Positions 33,950 to 45,684 of a stretch of DNA of 64,000 nucleotides are shown piece after piece. This DNA comes from Ignelater luminosus (lineage: Eukaryota > Arthropoda > Insecta > Coleoptera > Elateridae), in NCBI GenBank assembly GCA_011009095.1, contig VTPC01000639.1, forward strand, positions 62,001 through 126,000, read 5' to 3'. Positions within the stretch are counted from its first letter, which is position 1; every line of letters starts with the position of its first letter. The notes beneath the pieces were generated by a model. That model searched no databases. It was not told the origin of the DNA and worked only from the letters and a program-made list of their open reading frames with translations. The position numbers were made by a program, and so were the translations under genes.

Positions 33950-34640
33950 AGAAGTCAACAGCGTCGAATACTTTAGATAAATTTACAAACTAGTCGCTTG
34001 GCTACCCTGCAGCTACAAAAGGCAATAAACTGCCTCGATGCAGACATTGTAATGGTGCAAGAGCCATATACCTACCGAAACCCAAAAAGAAACATCAGGC
34101 ACCTGCCGGGAATTGGCAGACAATACAAGTGCCTCATGGTAGACTCCGATATCCAAGTTTGGGCGTCATTTTAGACGTCGACCCTCCAAATCGACATTCT
34201 GTTTAATGTAGACCTATCAAATCCAAAACTGGTCATAGCTACAATCAAGTGCCAAGAGATTTACTTTCGGGTCGCGAGCATTTACTGTTTCCCAGTCTAG
34301 ACATTCAGCCCTGCCTCGTCGAGCTGGCACGTGGCACCAGGGCCGGGAGCACTATAATTTGTAGCGACTTCAACGCAATGGCTGAGGCCTGGCATAACAA
34401 CAAGAGAAATAAATACTGGAATTCCTACTGCAAGAGGAATTGATTAGCCTAAATAAACCAGACAATCCTTCAATCTTCTGTTCCCTAAATGAGCAGAGCA
34501 ATATTGACTTGATTTTGGCGCGAGAACCATTGGCGCATTTTGAGCATACTTGAGAAGTCAGAGCAGGTGAGGTCGAAAGTGATCGTAACATGATCATTCT
34601 TGAAATTCAAATGGGAACCCCAAAGTACGCACCACTGTGA
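33950..34640 (+). pseudogene. R1-like endonuclease domain remnant
   Basis: LQTSRLATLQLQKAINCLDA leads to DIVMVQEPYTYRN (about 34045-34085), which contains the conserved catalytic Glu in the QEPY motif typical of R1-group endonucleases. Further blocks in changed frames are IICSDFNAMAEAWHN (about 34356-34400; G-D-F-N motif as SDFN) and ESDRNMIILEI (about 34579-34611), where the SDH motif has become SDR. The domain nicks target DNA to prime reverse transcription. The loss of His in SDH and the frameshifts argue against activity. Confidence 0.6.
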
Positions 34641-34899
34641 CCAACCTACAATCTGTCAAAGTTCAACAAAGAGGGACTAAAACGTCGCAAGGAAGGTCTT
34701 CTCCAAGATCTTGAAAAACTGCTGTGGACTCCAACCACAGCGCATATTAACGAAAGAATTAAACAGCTAATGCTTGGGCTTTAGCAGATCTGCGCAGAAG
34801 TCCTGCAAATCAAAAGAAGCTTAGATGGTAAACCCAAATAGTGGACTCATGCCTTAGAGCGTGAAAGGAAGGAACTAAACCGAACCAGGTGCCGCGCAC

Positions 34900-36000
34900 A
34901 GCGAGCGCGATGTACAGACGATTATGATTTCCTGTTGGACAAATACCACCTGTTCAAAGCCTGCTTTAAAAAGAAAATTGATACCGCAAGGCTAGCCTCC
35001 TGTCATCGCTTTGTCCAAGAAGAGCTGGCCGCAAACCCATGGGGAACGGTTTATAAGTTGACTGCCACTAAGCTTAAATCTAATTCAATTCAAACCTCTA
35101 TACGCACGGCTGACGACTACACAACGATGCAGCAAGATTCGCTTTAAGCCGTCTTGGATCAAAAGTTCCCAGACGACGTTAACATAGCCAAACCAGAACA
35201 CATGGCTACACGACAGCGTGCCAGGGAAGCAACGGGGCAATCTCTACTTAGACACCGAAATCACCGAAGACCACGTGCTGCTCAGTTAAATTAAGAAAAA
35301 TAAAGCCCCCGGATGGGATGGCATTCACGGGGCTGTGCTGCAACAACTAGCCTCAGTTCTGGCTGACTACCTGCTACGACTATTCAATGACTGCCTGGTT
35401 TAGGGGTACTTCCCAAAAGACTGGAAGTAAGAGAAGCTGGTCCCCATCCTAAAGTCCCCTGAAAAGAACCCGCTAGATGCTAACTCTCTCCGGCCTATAA
35501 CCCTACTACCGGAGCTCGGCAAAGTGTTCGAGCGCGCAATCAGAGAGCTCATCATCACAGAAACGGGAGATCAGCTCCATCACCCAAATCAATTTGGCTT
35601 CCGCAAGGGCAAAAGTGCAGTTCATGCAGTAGAAAAGCTCCTAGACACTATAAAAACCAGCGAGAGTAAATACGTTGTCACCCTCTTGGTTATCATAAGC
35701 GGAGCCTTTGATAACCTGTGGTGGCCCAGCACGGTCGCACACCTACACAAAATGGGCCTACCGTCAAAGCTAGTAACGATCATCAGATGCTACCTGGACA
35801 ACCGCAAGATCTTGTACAAGACAACAAACGATGCCGCACAAAAGGACCTCATCCGAGAGTGCCCTCAGGGTTCAATACTTAGTCCAACTCTGTGGAATTT
35901 TGCCGTCGACAAGTTCCGCAATAACTTACGCAGACGATATTAAAACAACCGTCCTAGCAAACAGCCGCAGAGAGCTAGAAAATAGAATAGCGATGATAAC
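34900..36000 (+). pseudogene. R1-like reverse transcriptase domain
   Basis: KNKAPGWDGIHGAVLQQLAS (35298-35357) opens the fingers. Then come LRPITLLPELGKVFERAI (about 35487-35540), HHPNQFGFRKGKSAVHAVEK (35579-35638) and SGAFDNLWWPSTVAHLHKMG (35699-35758, first catalytic Asp with the AFDxxWW signature). CPQGSILSPTLWNFAVD follows (35861-35911). The FADD-type block after it is lost by a frameshift: a TYADDIKTTVLAN-like reading lies at about 35925-35965 in another frame. The GAFD-x-WWP plus CPQGSxxSPxxWN pattern is the R1/TRAS/SART group signature. At least two in-frame stops occur before 35524. Confidence 0.75.
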
Positions 36001-36940
36001 TTAAGCATTGGCGGACCGAACCAGCCAACATAAGCTCACTATCTCAGTCCAGAAGATTGTGTACATGATCGCCAAGGGCTCCCTTCGTCGTGACCCAATA
36101 GTCTATATCAGCCACCAGGCCGTCTCAAAAGTCACCGTTCTCAAGTACTTGGGGATATACATCGACAATAGTAGCACATCTGGCAGGTTTCCCAACAGAG
36201 CCAAGAACATCATGCAGTCCCTCCGACAGCAGGTGCAACTTAAATTGGGAAGCCCACCTTTCTCGCTTCGTGTCATGTATGAGATAGCCGTGCTGCTAAT
36301 TCTATGCTACGGGATTCAAGTATGGGAACATTGCCTCCAGCAAGCCAGAAATAAAAAGATCCTGCAGTTCCTGCATGGGTTGGCCATACAAACCATCATC
36401 GACGCCTACTCCTTGGTATCCACGAAAGCGGCGCAGACTATCGCTGAACTCCCCGCCCTGTACTTGCTATTGGAAGAAGCACTCGTCATGGCCAAGCCGA
36501 AGATCGTTGAAGAGGCAACTCTCCTGGATCAGCGAATTTGAAAGGACCAGCACACCACCCGCAAGACCAGACGTCAGTCAGTTCCTGCGAGACCTCAGTC
36601 TTCGAGAGAGCCAGGTTGAATGAGAACTCACAACAAAAGGCCTAACAACACATTGGTTCTTTCCAAGGGTTCACACTACCTGAGACAGAGCTGCAATCCT
36701 TAGTCTGACCATTGCGAGTGTCCTTACTGGCCATGGGGAGTCACCTCTTCCAAATTGGGAAACCCGACGCCTTCATCTGCGCTATCTGTGCCCGACCTTT
36801 CAAGGCTGGCCGATTCCCCCAGATGAGCTCGTCCCATTGATGGTAGAAAACGAAAGAGTAGTGGAGGTCGTTGAGCAGTTCGGCGTAGTTGAGTAGCCTC
36901 AACCTACAATGGCGGTTAAAAACAACCCTGTAATGGAATT
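36001..36940 (+). pseudogene. R1-like C-terminal domain
   Basis: KVTVLKYLGIYIDNS (about 36128) and ILCYGIQVWEHCLQQARNKK (36299-36358) are the post-polymerase thumb blocks. A frame near 36738-36830 gives SHLFQIGKPDAFICAIC, the Cys-containing end found downstream of the polymerase in R1-type proteins, followed by IPPDELVPLMVENERVVEVV (about 36813-36875). The frame is open from 36008 to 36541 and then breaks up. Confidence 0.6.
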
Positions 36941-37060
36941 GGATAGTGTAGTGTAAATCGGGATGTGAAAGGTTTCGCTGTGCCAAGCGATAAAAGACGC
37001 TATGGTGCACAGTGATAGCGGGTGAACAACATAGACTGCATAACAAGACTGCAGATATTA

Positions 37061-40000
37061 AGGTCTACGAGCGGTCATCGACGATACTAGTGTTAGGTAT
37101 AGTTAGATTTACAAATATGTCTTTCTAGTAATTTCTTATTCCTTTTGTTTCATTTTTACTTTCTAAGTCAAATATAAATCTGTAAATATAGTTCAGTTAG
37201 TAGTTAAGTTCTTAATCGTATACTTAAACAAATAATATTGAAACTTTTGTGTGTAATCGAAATAGCAGCAAGAGGGTAATAGGCACCTCAAACCGATGGA
37301 TTTTAATAAGATTAATGTTGCAATAAACTGTCCATTTAAGCTTTATTTTTGTGCCTTTCTACCGATGAGAGTATATGCTTCTTCGCTTCCTCTCGAGCAA
37401 AGGGTTCACTTTTCTGCCAAAGAGTAGAGCGTGATCGTAATCCCTTATTGCCTTCAAGTTTCTTGGAGAAGGTCACACATTTTTTAGTTGCGTAAGATAT
37501 CGGTAGATCGAACAATCTTTAGACCTGAAAGAGATCACCATATGAACAAAAAAAAACACGTCTAAATTGTGTTCAAAAGTCCCCTCTTCTGCAAATTTGT
37601 GTCCATTATAAATTTCTCAAAATTGCAGTTGACACTGTGAAAAACAGTCCTATATTTCTTATTTTAAAGATGAGATTTAGGCGGGTTTATTCGCTTAAAG
37701 CATTTTAAACAACAAGTGTAAAAAATGGTTTGCTTTAAACATAATTTGTCACTTTTCTGCAGACCGTTACATATCCGCTTCCACTAAACATTATACCTTT
37801 TAATACGAGAAAATTTTCATCAAACTGCTAACGCGATACAAGATTATTAGATTACAAAAACAAGTTTTCAATGCACAATTATATTGTGTGTTATGACCAA
37901 TTAGTAGCGTGGTTTGCTGTCATACTAAAATGATTTGAAAAACACTAAGCTATAGTAAATTCAGGTCCAAGTGATAGGGGAGGTAAACAATGATCAGAGC
38001 GTGATCGTCCTGCATCAGCATGGTGATTGGCCGCCGAGCGTAAGAAGGCTGTGACAGTAAAGCCCTGTCCAATGCAGTAGCTGCTTGTTTACGTGCATTT
38101 ATATACTTTCTCTTGAAAGTGACTACACTTTAGATACTAATATGTGGACTATTTAATTCTATTTGGTTTCTGTAGGTTAATGTGATGAAAACTGTTAATT
38201 CCAACTATGTTACGGATTGTTCAACTGATCCCTTAATATTGAAGAAAACTAACTAGTTGCTAGTTAGCAACAAGTTGCAAAGAATACTTGCAATAAAATC
38301 TATTAGAATCCTTGAACGACTGACTAGTGAACTTCCAAATTCAGCATTATAGTCATTTGACAACTTGTACAAAATGGATAAATTTCTGTTCACTTTCGGG
38401 ATAGCCCATACGTGTATAAACAAAATTATAGGTAAACATCAATCAGGTTTACAACAATGATAACTTTTGTCAACAGTATTTTTTATCTAAATATTCATTA
38501 ATTATAAGTTATATAGGGAGAAAAGCTGTCTGAAATTGTAGAAAGTATTAGGGAGTAAAATCCTGCAAAAACAATAATTACTCATTACTAATATGTCAAT
38601 AAAAATCTGATACCAAACCTAAAACGTATGAAAAATAGGAGAAAAGGTAATTGACAATAAAAGCATCTAAGATATTCCACAAAGGGCATATTATTGAAAA
38701 TATGAAACTAGGAAGAGGAAGTGGGAGTTTTTTTTACTGAGAACCAAATTTTCATACATCATGTGACAGGCGTTGACACCTTTCATCACCACAGCTTACC
38801 AGAAAAAACACCTAACCTTGAAAAAGTCTACTGCTAATGGATGTGGGATGGAATGTATAAAGAAAATGTACATTATGATATCGCTGTTCCGTCGGAAAGG
38901 TTAATAACAGAAAGATGTAGTAGGGATGAACGTTCATGTAGTTCTAATAACATTTCTATGAATTTAGGGTTAGTAACACTAAATAAAAATAGAAGCAAAA
39001 AACTTTCTTTTTGCACGAAATAAGCACAAATCAAGACAGTAAATTTCCTTTCTATTCTATTTTTCAATCATTACCTCCTTAATGCGTATATAATGACGGG
39101 AATAACGATCTAATTTTGTTTCTACACATAGTTAAAAGCATTATTTCTATAATACCCCGTTTCTGTTTGACCTATCTAGACGAGTTGTTTTTAAATTATG
39201 TTCATTCACGCAACGTTTTTATAGTGGACCCATTACAGACCAACTTAGGAAAAAAATAAAATTCAACAAAGAAGAAGAATTGGAAACCAAAAGTATATGG
39301 AACGTAAATGGATAAATGTTCCGAACAAAAAACAGCACAATAAAACGCTGAAGTTTACGATATTGTTCTGTAAAATATATTATTGTGTTAAAATAACCCC
39401 CGATGGTATAAATCAAAAACGGGGACGTTTCTCTTTTCTTCTGAGGTTGCCAACGCGAAAACTGTGGAGGTCTATAGCACTTTATTTCGTTGTCGAAGCG
39501 CTAGACACGTCGCGTCGCACAAACATAGATTCAGAAAAAGCTTCTCTCCCTACACATTTACACCCCTTTTACTGAACGTGAACATGTAATTTTAAGATTC
39601 AGTATGCTCTATATGTAGCCTTTTGTTTCAACGAAGTATCCCATAGATATTCTAATGAAATAACACTAGATTGCCTTACAGCTGAAAATAAAACGTTATG
39701 CTCAGGATTGTGTCTAGTTCAAAAACATTATTCAGCATTAAAACATTCTTCTTAATTAGGACTAATTGCGTGTCTTTTTTAGATTTTCTACAAACCTCAG
39801 GCTATTTATTGTTTTGTGTATGTAGTAGGATACCATCCTACCGAATCCTCTTTTCTCAGAGAGCTTGGGACCGGCTACGGCCTGAAAAATAATGTAGGGA
39901 GGGAAATCGAATTAAAACTCTACAAAATTATGGCGGTTCCAATGTTGACGTATGGAAGTTAGGGCCTGGAAAACGGAGGAAAAAAAAGGAAAAACAAAAT

Positions 40001-41100
40001 TGCTGAAAGGCTCAGGGTATATAAAAACTGACCGTATAAAACAACGCGAAGGTACGACGGAAATCGAATTAAATATTGTAATAATAAATTGTAAACTGAA
40101 TTACAAAAATGTAAAAAGAAATCCCTTACTGTAAAACAGAAAAAATAATCTGGGGTTAAATGAGAGGTTGTAGGTATGTACAAAAATTATTTTCAAGCTA
40201 AAAGTAATTATAATAAAGAAAAAATAGTTTGAAAAGTGCGTACAATAAATTCAGTTTTGAAACATTCGAGTTGTACCAAATTAAGGATTATCATGTCCTG
40301 TCAAATACTATCCAGAAACGTTTAAAGATTTAGGAGAAAGAACACAAGTCTGCTTTATATTGATTTCGTGTCACGCTATTCTGAAAATCAAGACCAAGGG
40401 GTTAGTTATTATAGCAAAGGAATTATCAGAAGCAGGTTTGCACACTTTTTAACTACTAGTAAATATTTCAAATCAGACAATGATGACGTTCTCATCTGAC
40501 TCAAATTAGAATACATAGAAAAGTTTCTTGCAAACGCACTTGATTACATCTAAACCAACTACGAGTAGATTCTCTATTATTTGACAAACAAAATACTTAA
40601 ATCAGTGCTTTCAATCAGGTGCATTTCGTTAAGAGCTAAATGTTAGGAAGCTTCTGAAATCTAAATTTGATTATCTTTCTTGCGCGGTTAAAGACTGGTT
40701 TCATATAGTTTTTTTTACCTGTACGACCAGTTAATAACGTCATTTTTGGATATTCTGCTGCTTTCTTCCATTCGACTAGCTTGAATAGCATATGAGGCGT
40801 ATAGATGCAAAATTCTTTCTTCAACAAGATTTTGAAAAGTGAGTTAAATACGTCCCCAGATAGTAAATTTTACAAGGAATCTTGTGATGACGTTATTTTG
40901 GACCTAAGGTTGCTTTTTGATGTGGAAATAAAATAACAAAATGTTGCGTTAGATGCAAAACTCACTCTTTGCTTTGACAGATTAGTAACAATAGTATCTC
41001 TTTGCATTTTGGTCAATAGACATCTTTGTATTTTGTCATGTGATCTGCACATGCACACTGTTGAAATGTTTATTATTGTTGTGGACGGTTTTTAATTTGC
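37061..41100. other. No gene recognised
   Basis: About 4 kb of AT-rich DNA. Frames of 60-92 codons (38841-39023, 39297-39575, 39698-39892) have no known motif. A slightly GC-richer patch at 37960-38100 repeats the phrase AGAGCGTGATCGT seen near 37427. Confidence 0.4.
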
Positions 41101-41104
41101 TTGC

Positions 41105-42960
41105 AGCAAGTTGGATGCAGTTCAGAGTAATAAAGTTATTGTGCGTTGTACCTCCGGAAAAGGTAGAAAGAAGTTGCGACAGGAGTCTAAACGAGAGAGA
41201 TTAAAAAGGGAACGGTAAGTAGGCATCAAAATTCGTCTTGTAAAGATAGTAGACTTACATTAGATTTATTGTTTATTTTTTTTTATCAGACATCGCCCGA
41301 AACAGTCACCGGTGTATCCTACATGTGGACACAGTGGCAAACCTGGTTTTCTTATCGCTGTACAACTTTAACAATGCAACAGGTAAAGCGGTTTCACGAA
41401 ACACTTTTTGCAAGTCCGGATAAAATCAAGCAGGATACTATTATTCTAAAATACTGCCGTGGTGAAATTCCGAAAAGACCTAATATGAAGAAGAAGAGGG
41501 ACAGTAATGTTTCTATTACATATCAAGTTTCTAACGGAGAAAAAAATTTAGTACGAGTCTGCAAAGACACATTTTAAAAATTACAGGATTTAGTAGATTT
41601 ATAATAGAGCACGTCATTAAAAAATTTTTGCAGGCGACTGCAATTCCAAACGAACGTAGAGGTGGTGATTGTGTAGGAAACAAGAATGATCCCAAGAAAG
41701 ATTCTATAAAACAGTTTGTAGAGTCTCTTACATGCGTTGAATTAAATTACTGCAGGAGCAAGACTTCAGAACGTTTATACTTACTTTGCGAATTAAATAT
41801 GAAGAAACTCTACGCGATCTATTTAACAACCGCTGAAGCAGGTCGCCTTGTGAAATTAAGTTACTTTCAGGAATATGTTAATATGAACTATAATTTAGGT
41901 TTTAGCTCACCTACAACAGATTACTGCTCCATCTGCTTAAGAGCAGGAGAGACGGTAACAACTGCAAGAACAGAAAATGAAAAACGACGCTATAACCGAA
42001 CAGAGAGTGCATCAATTGAAAGCGACTGTTTTTTTAAACTACCCCAAACAGAAGCTAAAGACTTAAAAACCTTCTTATTTGACTGTCAAAAAATTTGGCT
42101 CTACCTAAATTACCAGATCAAGTGTGCTACTTTAGTCAACAGATAAATGATTACAATTTTGCTATGGTTAATGGTAGTTCTAAAGAGCGTCTAGATCCAT
42201 CCCATGTTGTGGCTTATAATTGGCTAGAAACTGATGCAGCTAAAGATTCAAATGCAATAGCTTCGGCAGCACACCCCTTTTTAAAACACTTTACTTTGAA
42301 GAATGAACTACTACTCTGCGATACTTTGCCGATAGCTGTGGAGGCCAAAACAAAAACAGTACCATGATTGCAATGCTTTTATCGTAGATTCTAAAAGATG
42401 CCCCAAAGACAATTTCAAAGCTAGAACTAGATTTTCCAATGGTTGACCACACATTTATACCTCCAGATCGAGTTTTTGGTTTAATTGAAAAAAGCATGAA
42501 AAAGAAATCCAGTATTGTAAATTGTCAAACAACACGCAACACTTAGGAGCACTGACCAATAGACCAGTTTTGACTGGAGGACGGATGCGTAACAAGTTCT
42601 AAAGGTACCTGTTTTTTGGCATTTCCAATTCAATAAAAAAAAAACGATTTATTCTAACCCAAAACCGTAAAGAAAGCATTGCTGTACAAGGTGAACCAAA
42701 CTACTTTTCCTAACATTAAAGTGGCAAAAGGAGTGTGCAAGAAAGTTTCTGCATGGTCTTCCAATCCTCTTCCATTTTGAAGACAGATTACAGAGGATAA
42801 AAGCAGCATTAATCGCCTACTAATCTATCTCATTTTGGTACCAACTGGAAAACTAATTCTAAACTTTTGTTTTACAAAAATGTATTATTACCATTTAGTA
42901 CAAATTCAACACCAGAACAAAGTGCTGGTGTTTCTTCTGAAGAACAGTGCCACAATCCCC
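41105..42960 (+). pseudogene. DUF7869-type transposase-like gene, decayed
   Basis: A family of large insect proteins that I associate with DUF7869, probably RNase H-fold transposases, though biochemistry is not established to my knowledge. Order seen: a Lys-rich first segment ending at a possible donor (AACG-GTAAGT, 41215); VSITYQVSNGEKNLVRVCKD (41509-41568); after a one-base loss, LKITGFSRFIIEHVIKKFLQ; then ERRGGDCVG (41656); ELNYCRSKTSERLYLLCELN (41738-41797) and LYAIYL; VKLSYFQEYVNMNYNLGFSS (41851-41910) with TDYCSICLRAG. LFDCQK follows (about 42076), then after a frameshift ALPKLPDQVCYFSQQINDYN (42098-42157) and NWLETDAAKDSNAIASA (42220). GGQNKN (about 42338) comes next, then DHTFIPPDRVFGLIEK (about 42442-42490) and a QGEPNYF end (about 42687). 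At least three frameshifts and several stops are present. No terminal repeats were found. Confidence 0.6.
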
Positions 42961-45639
42961 AGTATTAAGACCTCAAACTTTAATTTTGAAAAGAGAATTG
43001 CACTGTGTCAATTTATGTGGTTTGATTATTAAAATATCTTCAATGTTCTGAAGAAATGTGCTTTTAAGTTTAAAAATTTAAATACATTCAGTTTTCTGTT
43101 AATGTATGTTGTAATACTTAGTTTATGATTCTCTATCTGACAATAAATTACTGTGTTATACGAAAATTTATCAAGCTATTAATATTGCCTTTGCCTAATT
43201 TAGGCAAACATTTAGCTGCAAAAGCATCTCTTTGAAACAGTTGGGTGCAAAACTCATTCTTTACAATTTTAAATCCTGAATTTCTACTTCATCGATAACC
43301 AGTGACGTGTGCAATATATAAATATGATTTCTAAATGAGTGCTACTACCTACTGTGAAGATTTTTGCAAATATCTGGAAACTATCAAATCAGTAAAGAGT
43401 GAGTTTTGCTCCTATACGCCTCATATGTACACTTTCTTCATCAATAAAAAAGAAATCGTCAATTTATTAATGAAAGTGATTCTTTTATTCTAATCCATGG
43501 AGGAACTGGAGAATAATCACATCATTATTGTTGATCTTTTGAAAGTCCGAATTACTCAGAAACAGCGTAACCCATGAAAAGGGTACAAGAACGCTTTTTC
43601 TTCTTAAACAAAGTACTCGAACTTTTTTCTTTCCGGTGATGTAACATTAATGTTTTAAAACTGCATGCCCGCACTATCGAATATCTCTGACCATGGAAAC
43701 CCACGCAGTAGTAGATACTGAAGAGTAAAAATCATTTCATTCTAATATCGCACCTTGTTCTTGAAATATTAAGAAAAAAATGTGGTTGTTCCAAGTTTCA
43801 GTTTAGCTAAGTTTAAAGAGCTTTAGACTAACATTTTCAACCTGTCCTCCTCGGGCAACCGAAAGTCTTGCAACGGGAAAAAGCTGAAAAAGAGGTCTAA
43901 TTTCCGTATAAACTAGAATTGGGAAGATGTCCAATCCCGTAGCTCAAAGTCGAAGACGGGGTTGGGCGTTCAAAGATAGCAAATGACCCACAAAATTAGG
44001 TTTTTACCTACACCTAAAACTTAAATTTTGACTGAAAATCCAAAAAGATACCTAGAGGGCGCCAGAAGCTGAAGTAGAAGAAAGAAACCATCGGCTAACC
44101 CACGCAGCTTCACACACTGTATATGGAGTTATATATGTAACATAAACGATTATCTGTCTTACTCTAAATCTGGGAGTCCTTTGATTTCCAGCAACATTTT
44201 AAGTTAACAAGAATTAAATTTACGTAAAGTAAATCGGTGAGAAGGCATGATTTCGTTCACAATAAAATTTAAACACTTACATGTTCACAGAGCACACAAC
44301 TTTAATTTTGACGGAGAGAATACCAAGTTTTCCCATCAGACACTAGCGATGAGATGATGTTTTCACCAGCTACGGAGTATGATGAAGATAGGGGAGTCTT
44401 CGAACACCCAACACATAACGGTAATTTCCAAAATGACTGTTTGAACAACAAACAGAAGAAGAATATGAGAACTAAATGAATTCCAAATGACAGACACGAC
44501 ACGGTTATTTCTTTACACGATCCTTCTAACCAAAGACTGAATACGATAAACATTTTTTCACCTTGCAAATACTATAAAGTTAATTGGGTTGAATCCATCA
44601 GCTTAGAAGTTTAGACCCAAAATCCACCCAGTAGAGCGTTGGCTTTTAATCCCCCCAAAGGTCTTTCCTCCAGGATTAGCAAAAATGCAATGTAATGCCG
44701 ATACATAAACAAACTTATAGCCACTAAAGTTGAAATTAACCATGCGTCACACTTAAAAGATAGAGGCAAAACACGGGAAGCCTGCCGGGGCCGCTGGCCT
44801 ACATACGCGGAATCAACCACCCTTCACGGTGTCCAGATTTCGACTCCTCAAGGAATACAAAAGATTTAACAAAGGAAGCAATTCGACATAATCAAGAAGC
44901 TAGTTGCACACTGTATTATCAAATAAAACACAGACGTTGAATTGAGAAATACCAAATGTTAATTCTTTAATGGGAAGCTGTCTTTCACCCAGGCAGATAC
45001 TTGCACACGGCGAACATTTCTTTCTTAGAAACAGACTCAAATGTCAACAAAATTTCCTTGAATTGGTAATGACCGAAAAATATAACAACGATTTATAAAC
45101 AGTTGCGAGTTAGAACAAGGCAGTTTTAGTAATAAAATGACTTATGGAATTTTATTAATGAAGCCTAAATAAAACATTCTCGCAACGGAGAAATGATTTC
45201 ATCAACAATGAAAGAAACATAAAACAATTTGTTGAATACATTTTTAATTTTTAATCACAGAACTCCAAAGAAAAATATCTGTTAGCAATATAAATAACTT
45301 GCTAAACATTAAAAAGTGAAATGAAACGATAAATTCATTTTGAATAAATGCATTTAAAGCGAAACTCAAGGCAGAATTTGGAAGAGTACGCAAAATTTAA
45401 AAATGACATTACAGTCTGTGAAAGAATCGTTGGTGGTTCAGAAAAATAATATGTACAATGCAAAAATAGGGTAAACGCACTAATACCCGGCCACCTAAGC
45501 AATATTCGAAGTTCAAACTCGTTTAAGTTCAAAACTAAGTAATAGAGTATTTATTAATGAAAGTTTCTGTATAGTTATGCATACATAAATGGTATACATA
45601 CTCGATCATTACACTAAAAAAATAATTTATCAAAACCCG
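42961..45639. other. No gene recognised
   Basis: Mostly AT-rich. A slightly GC-richer part (43830-44110) holds a hairpin at 43931-43965. Minus-strand frames at 44302-44568 and 44611-44820 have no family motif that I can name. Confidence 0.4.
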
Positions 45640-45684
45640 CACTTTGTCCCAGTAAGCGATCACTCTGCACTAAAGTGATTCGCC

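Larger units (their letters stand above)
32770..37060 (+). mobile_element. R1-clade-like LINE, near full length, GC-richer than flanks
   Basis: A gag-like region, apurinic-type endonuclease, reverse transcriptase and C-terminal domain follow each other over about 4.3 kb. The block is visibly GC-richer than the AT-rich DNA on both sides. The left border is uncertain (the composition shift begins near 32765). The right end is near 37060, after the C-terminal zinc region, and no poly-A tail is seen. All parts contain stops and frameshifts. R1-type elements often insert at specific targets, but no target motif was identified here. Confidence 0.75.

Noticed and set aside
36741-37046. 101-codon minus-strand frame
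   Set aside because: It overlaps the R1-like C-terminal zinc region, which is readable on the + strand; the minus frame is a shadow.
37420-38010. Repeated phrase AGAGCGTGATCGT (37427 and 37997) as a transposon end pair
   Set aside because: Both copies are in the same orientation and the flanks do not match, so neither a TIR nor an LTR structure is supported.
44302-44820. Two minus-strand frames of 88 and 69 codons
   Set aside because: Cys- and Phe-rich but with no known motif and no splice-consistent connection; kept only as gap content.
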